Shown in pieces: positions 63,405 to 64,000 of a DNA stretch of 64,000 nt. Below the pieces are notes generated by a model. It was not told where the DNA came from. It worked only from the letters and a program-made list of their open reading frames with translations, and ran no database searches. The translations under genes were made by a program, and so were the position numbers. This stretch comes from Mitsuokella sp. oral taxon 131 str. W9106. GTDB taxonomy: Bacteria > Bacillota > Negativicutes > Selenomonadales > Selenomonadaceae. Location of the stretch: NCBI RefSeq assembly GCF_000469545.1, contig NZ_KI273058.1, positions 243,102-307,101 on the forward strand. The letters are read 5' to 3'. Position 1 is the stretch's first letter; each line of letters opens with the position of its first letter.

Positions 63405-64000
63405 GTGAAAATTGCAGTCGATGCCATGGGCGGCGACTTTGCTCCGCGGGAAATCGTGTTCGGTGCGGTGCGTGCGGCGAAGAAGTACGATTGTGAGATC
63501 ATTCTCGTCGGAGACGAGGCAAGGATACGAGAGGTTCTTTCCCATGAGACGGGATGGGAGAAGCTTGGCGTATCCATCCATCACGCGTCGCAGGTCATCG
63601 CGATGGGGGAGCATCCGGCAGATGCCGTCCGCACGAAGAAGGACGCATCGGTCGTCGTTGCGACGCGCCTCGTGAAAGACGGCGTCTGTGACGCGGTGCT
63701 CTCGGCGGGCAGCACGGGCGCAGCCGTCACGGCAGCGCAGCTCATCCTGCGCCGCATCAAGGGCATAGGCCGCCCTGCGATCGCGACGCCGATGCCGACG
63801 CCGAAGGGCGTCACGCTCCTCATGGATTCGGGCGCGAATGTCGACAGCAGGCCCGAACACCTCGTGCAGGGCGCCATCATGGGATCCCTCTACACGGAGT
63901 ACGTCTTCGGCGTCAGGTCGCCGCGCGTCGGACTCCTCAACATCGGCGAAGAGGAGACGAAGGGCAATGAGCAGGCCAAGGAGACGTACGCGCTCTTAAA
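63405..64000 (+). CDS. plsX: Phosphate acyltransferase PlsX (partial)
   Basis: The first 198 residues of PlsX, cut by the window end. It makes acyl-phosphate from acyl-ACP for phospholipid synthesis. VKIAVDAMGGDFAPREIVFG opens the protein and VLSAGSTGAAVTAAQL and GLLNIGEEETKGNE are diagnostic. It starts at GTG 63405 with AGGAGG 8-13 bases upstream. It follows fapR, its expected repressor, after 46 bases. Confidence 0.95.
   Translation, partial: MKIAVDAMGGDFAPREIVFGAVRAAKKYDCEIILVGDEARIREVLSHETGWEKLGVSIHHASQVIAMGEHPADAVRTKKDASVVVATRLVKDGVCDAVLSAGSTGAAVTAAQLILRRIKGIGRPAIATPMPTPKGVTLLMDSGANVDSRPEHLVQGAIMGSLYTEYVFGVRSPRVGLLNIGEEETKGNEQAKETYALL

Overview
The window looks like chromosome of a Negativicutes bacterium (a diderm Firmicute; Selenomonas or Mitsuokella relatives are the best guess). 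The ribosomal protein and housekeeping order is Firmicutes-like: an L7Ae-type protein before rpsL, zinc-type S14, L36 and L32, and rpmF-fapR-plsX. Yet there is an outer-membrane two-partner secretion system, which needs an outer membrane. Housekeeping DNA is GC-rich and uses many TTG and GTG starts.

Layout. 1-4500: end of rpoN, a nucleoside phosphorylase, pnuC, aroH and tkt. 4580-24180: one long translation block, with str (L7Ae-like, rpsL, rpsG, fusA, tuf), S10, spc and alpha operons through rplQ. It has two unusual non-coding spots: a 25-bp perfect hairpin plus a C10 run before rpsJ, and a folded leader with a possible pseudoknot before rpmJ. There is no map gene between adk and infA. 24250-36435: an accessory island on the minus strand. 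It holds a TpsA/FhaB-like giant exoprotein with a one-base frameshift, its TpsB transporter, an AT-rich polymorphic C-terminus with a candidate immunity gene, and a second, decayed toxin-immunity cassette. A serine-recombinase remnant lies at one edge; an IS30-type remnant and a scrap of an aldolase gene lie at the other.

36449-44206: a LevR-type sigma-54 activator divergent from a PTS operon (EIIA, EIIB, EIIC of galactitol type, class II aldolase, DhaK-like and DhaL-like kinase subunits). The operon is preceded by a clear -24/-12 promoter and an 18-bp inverted repeat. The rpoN gene that such a promoter needs also sits in this window. 44335-50900: exported M48 peptidase and VWA protein, HD phosphohydrolase-like protein, glnS, a small unknown protein, an ion permease and a tRNA-Gln(CUG) gene. 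50973-56251: a 2-deoxyribose utilisation cluster (deoC, FucP-family permease, aldose-epimerase-like protein, deoxyribokinase, SorC/DeoR-family regulator) with a paired operator candidate upstream of deoC. 56326-64000: a DUF4127 exported protein, rsmD-coaD, a coiled-coil protein, larB-larC (nickel-pincer cofactor), YceD, rpmF, fapR and the start of plsX.

The strongest candidates for new biology are the TpsA polymorphic toxin with its membrane-anchored immunity candidate and decayed second copy, the alpha-operon leader, and the sigma-54 PTS/aldolase/kinase operon of unknown substrate. All identifications come from reading the sequence; no database search was run.
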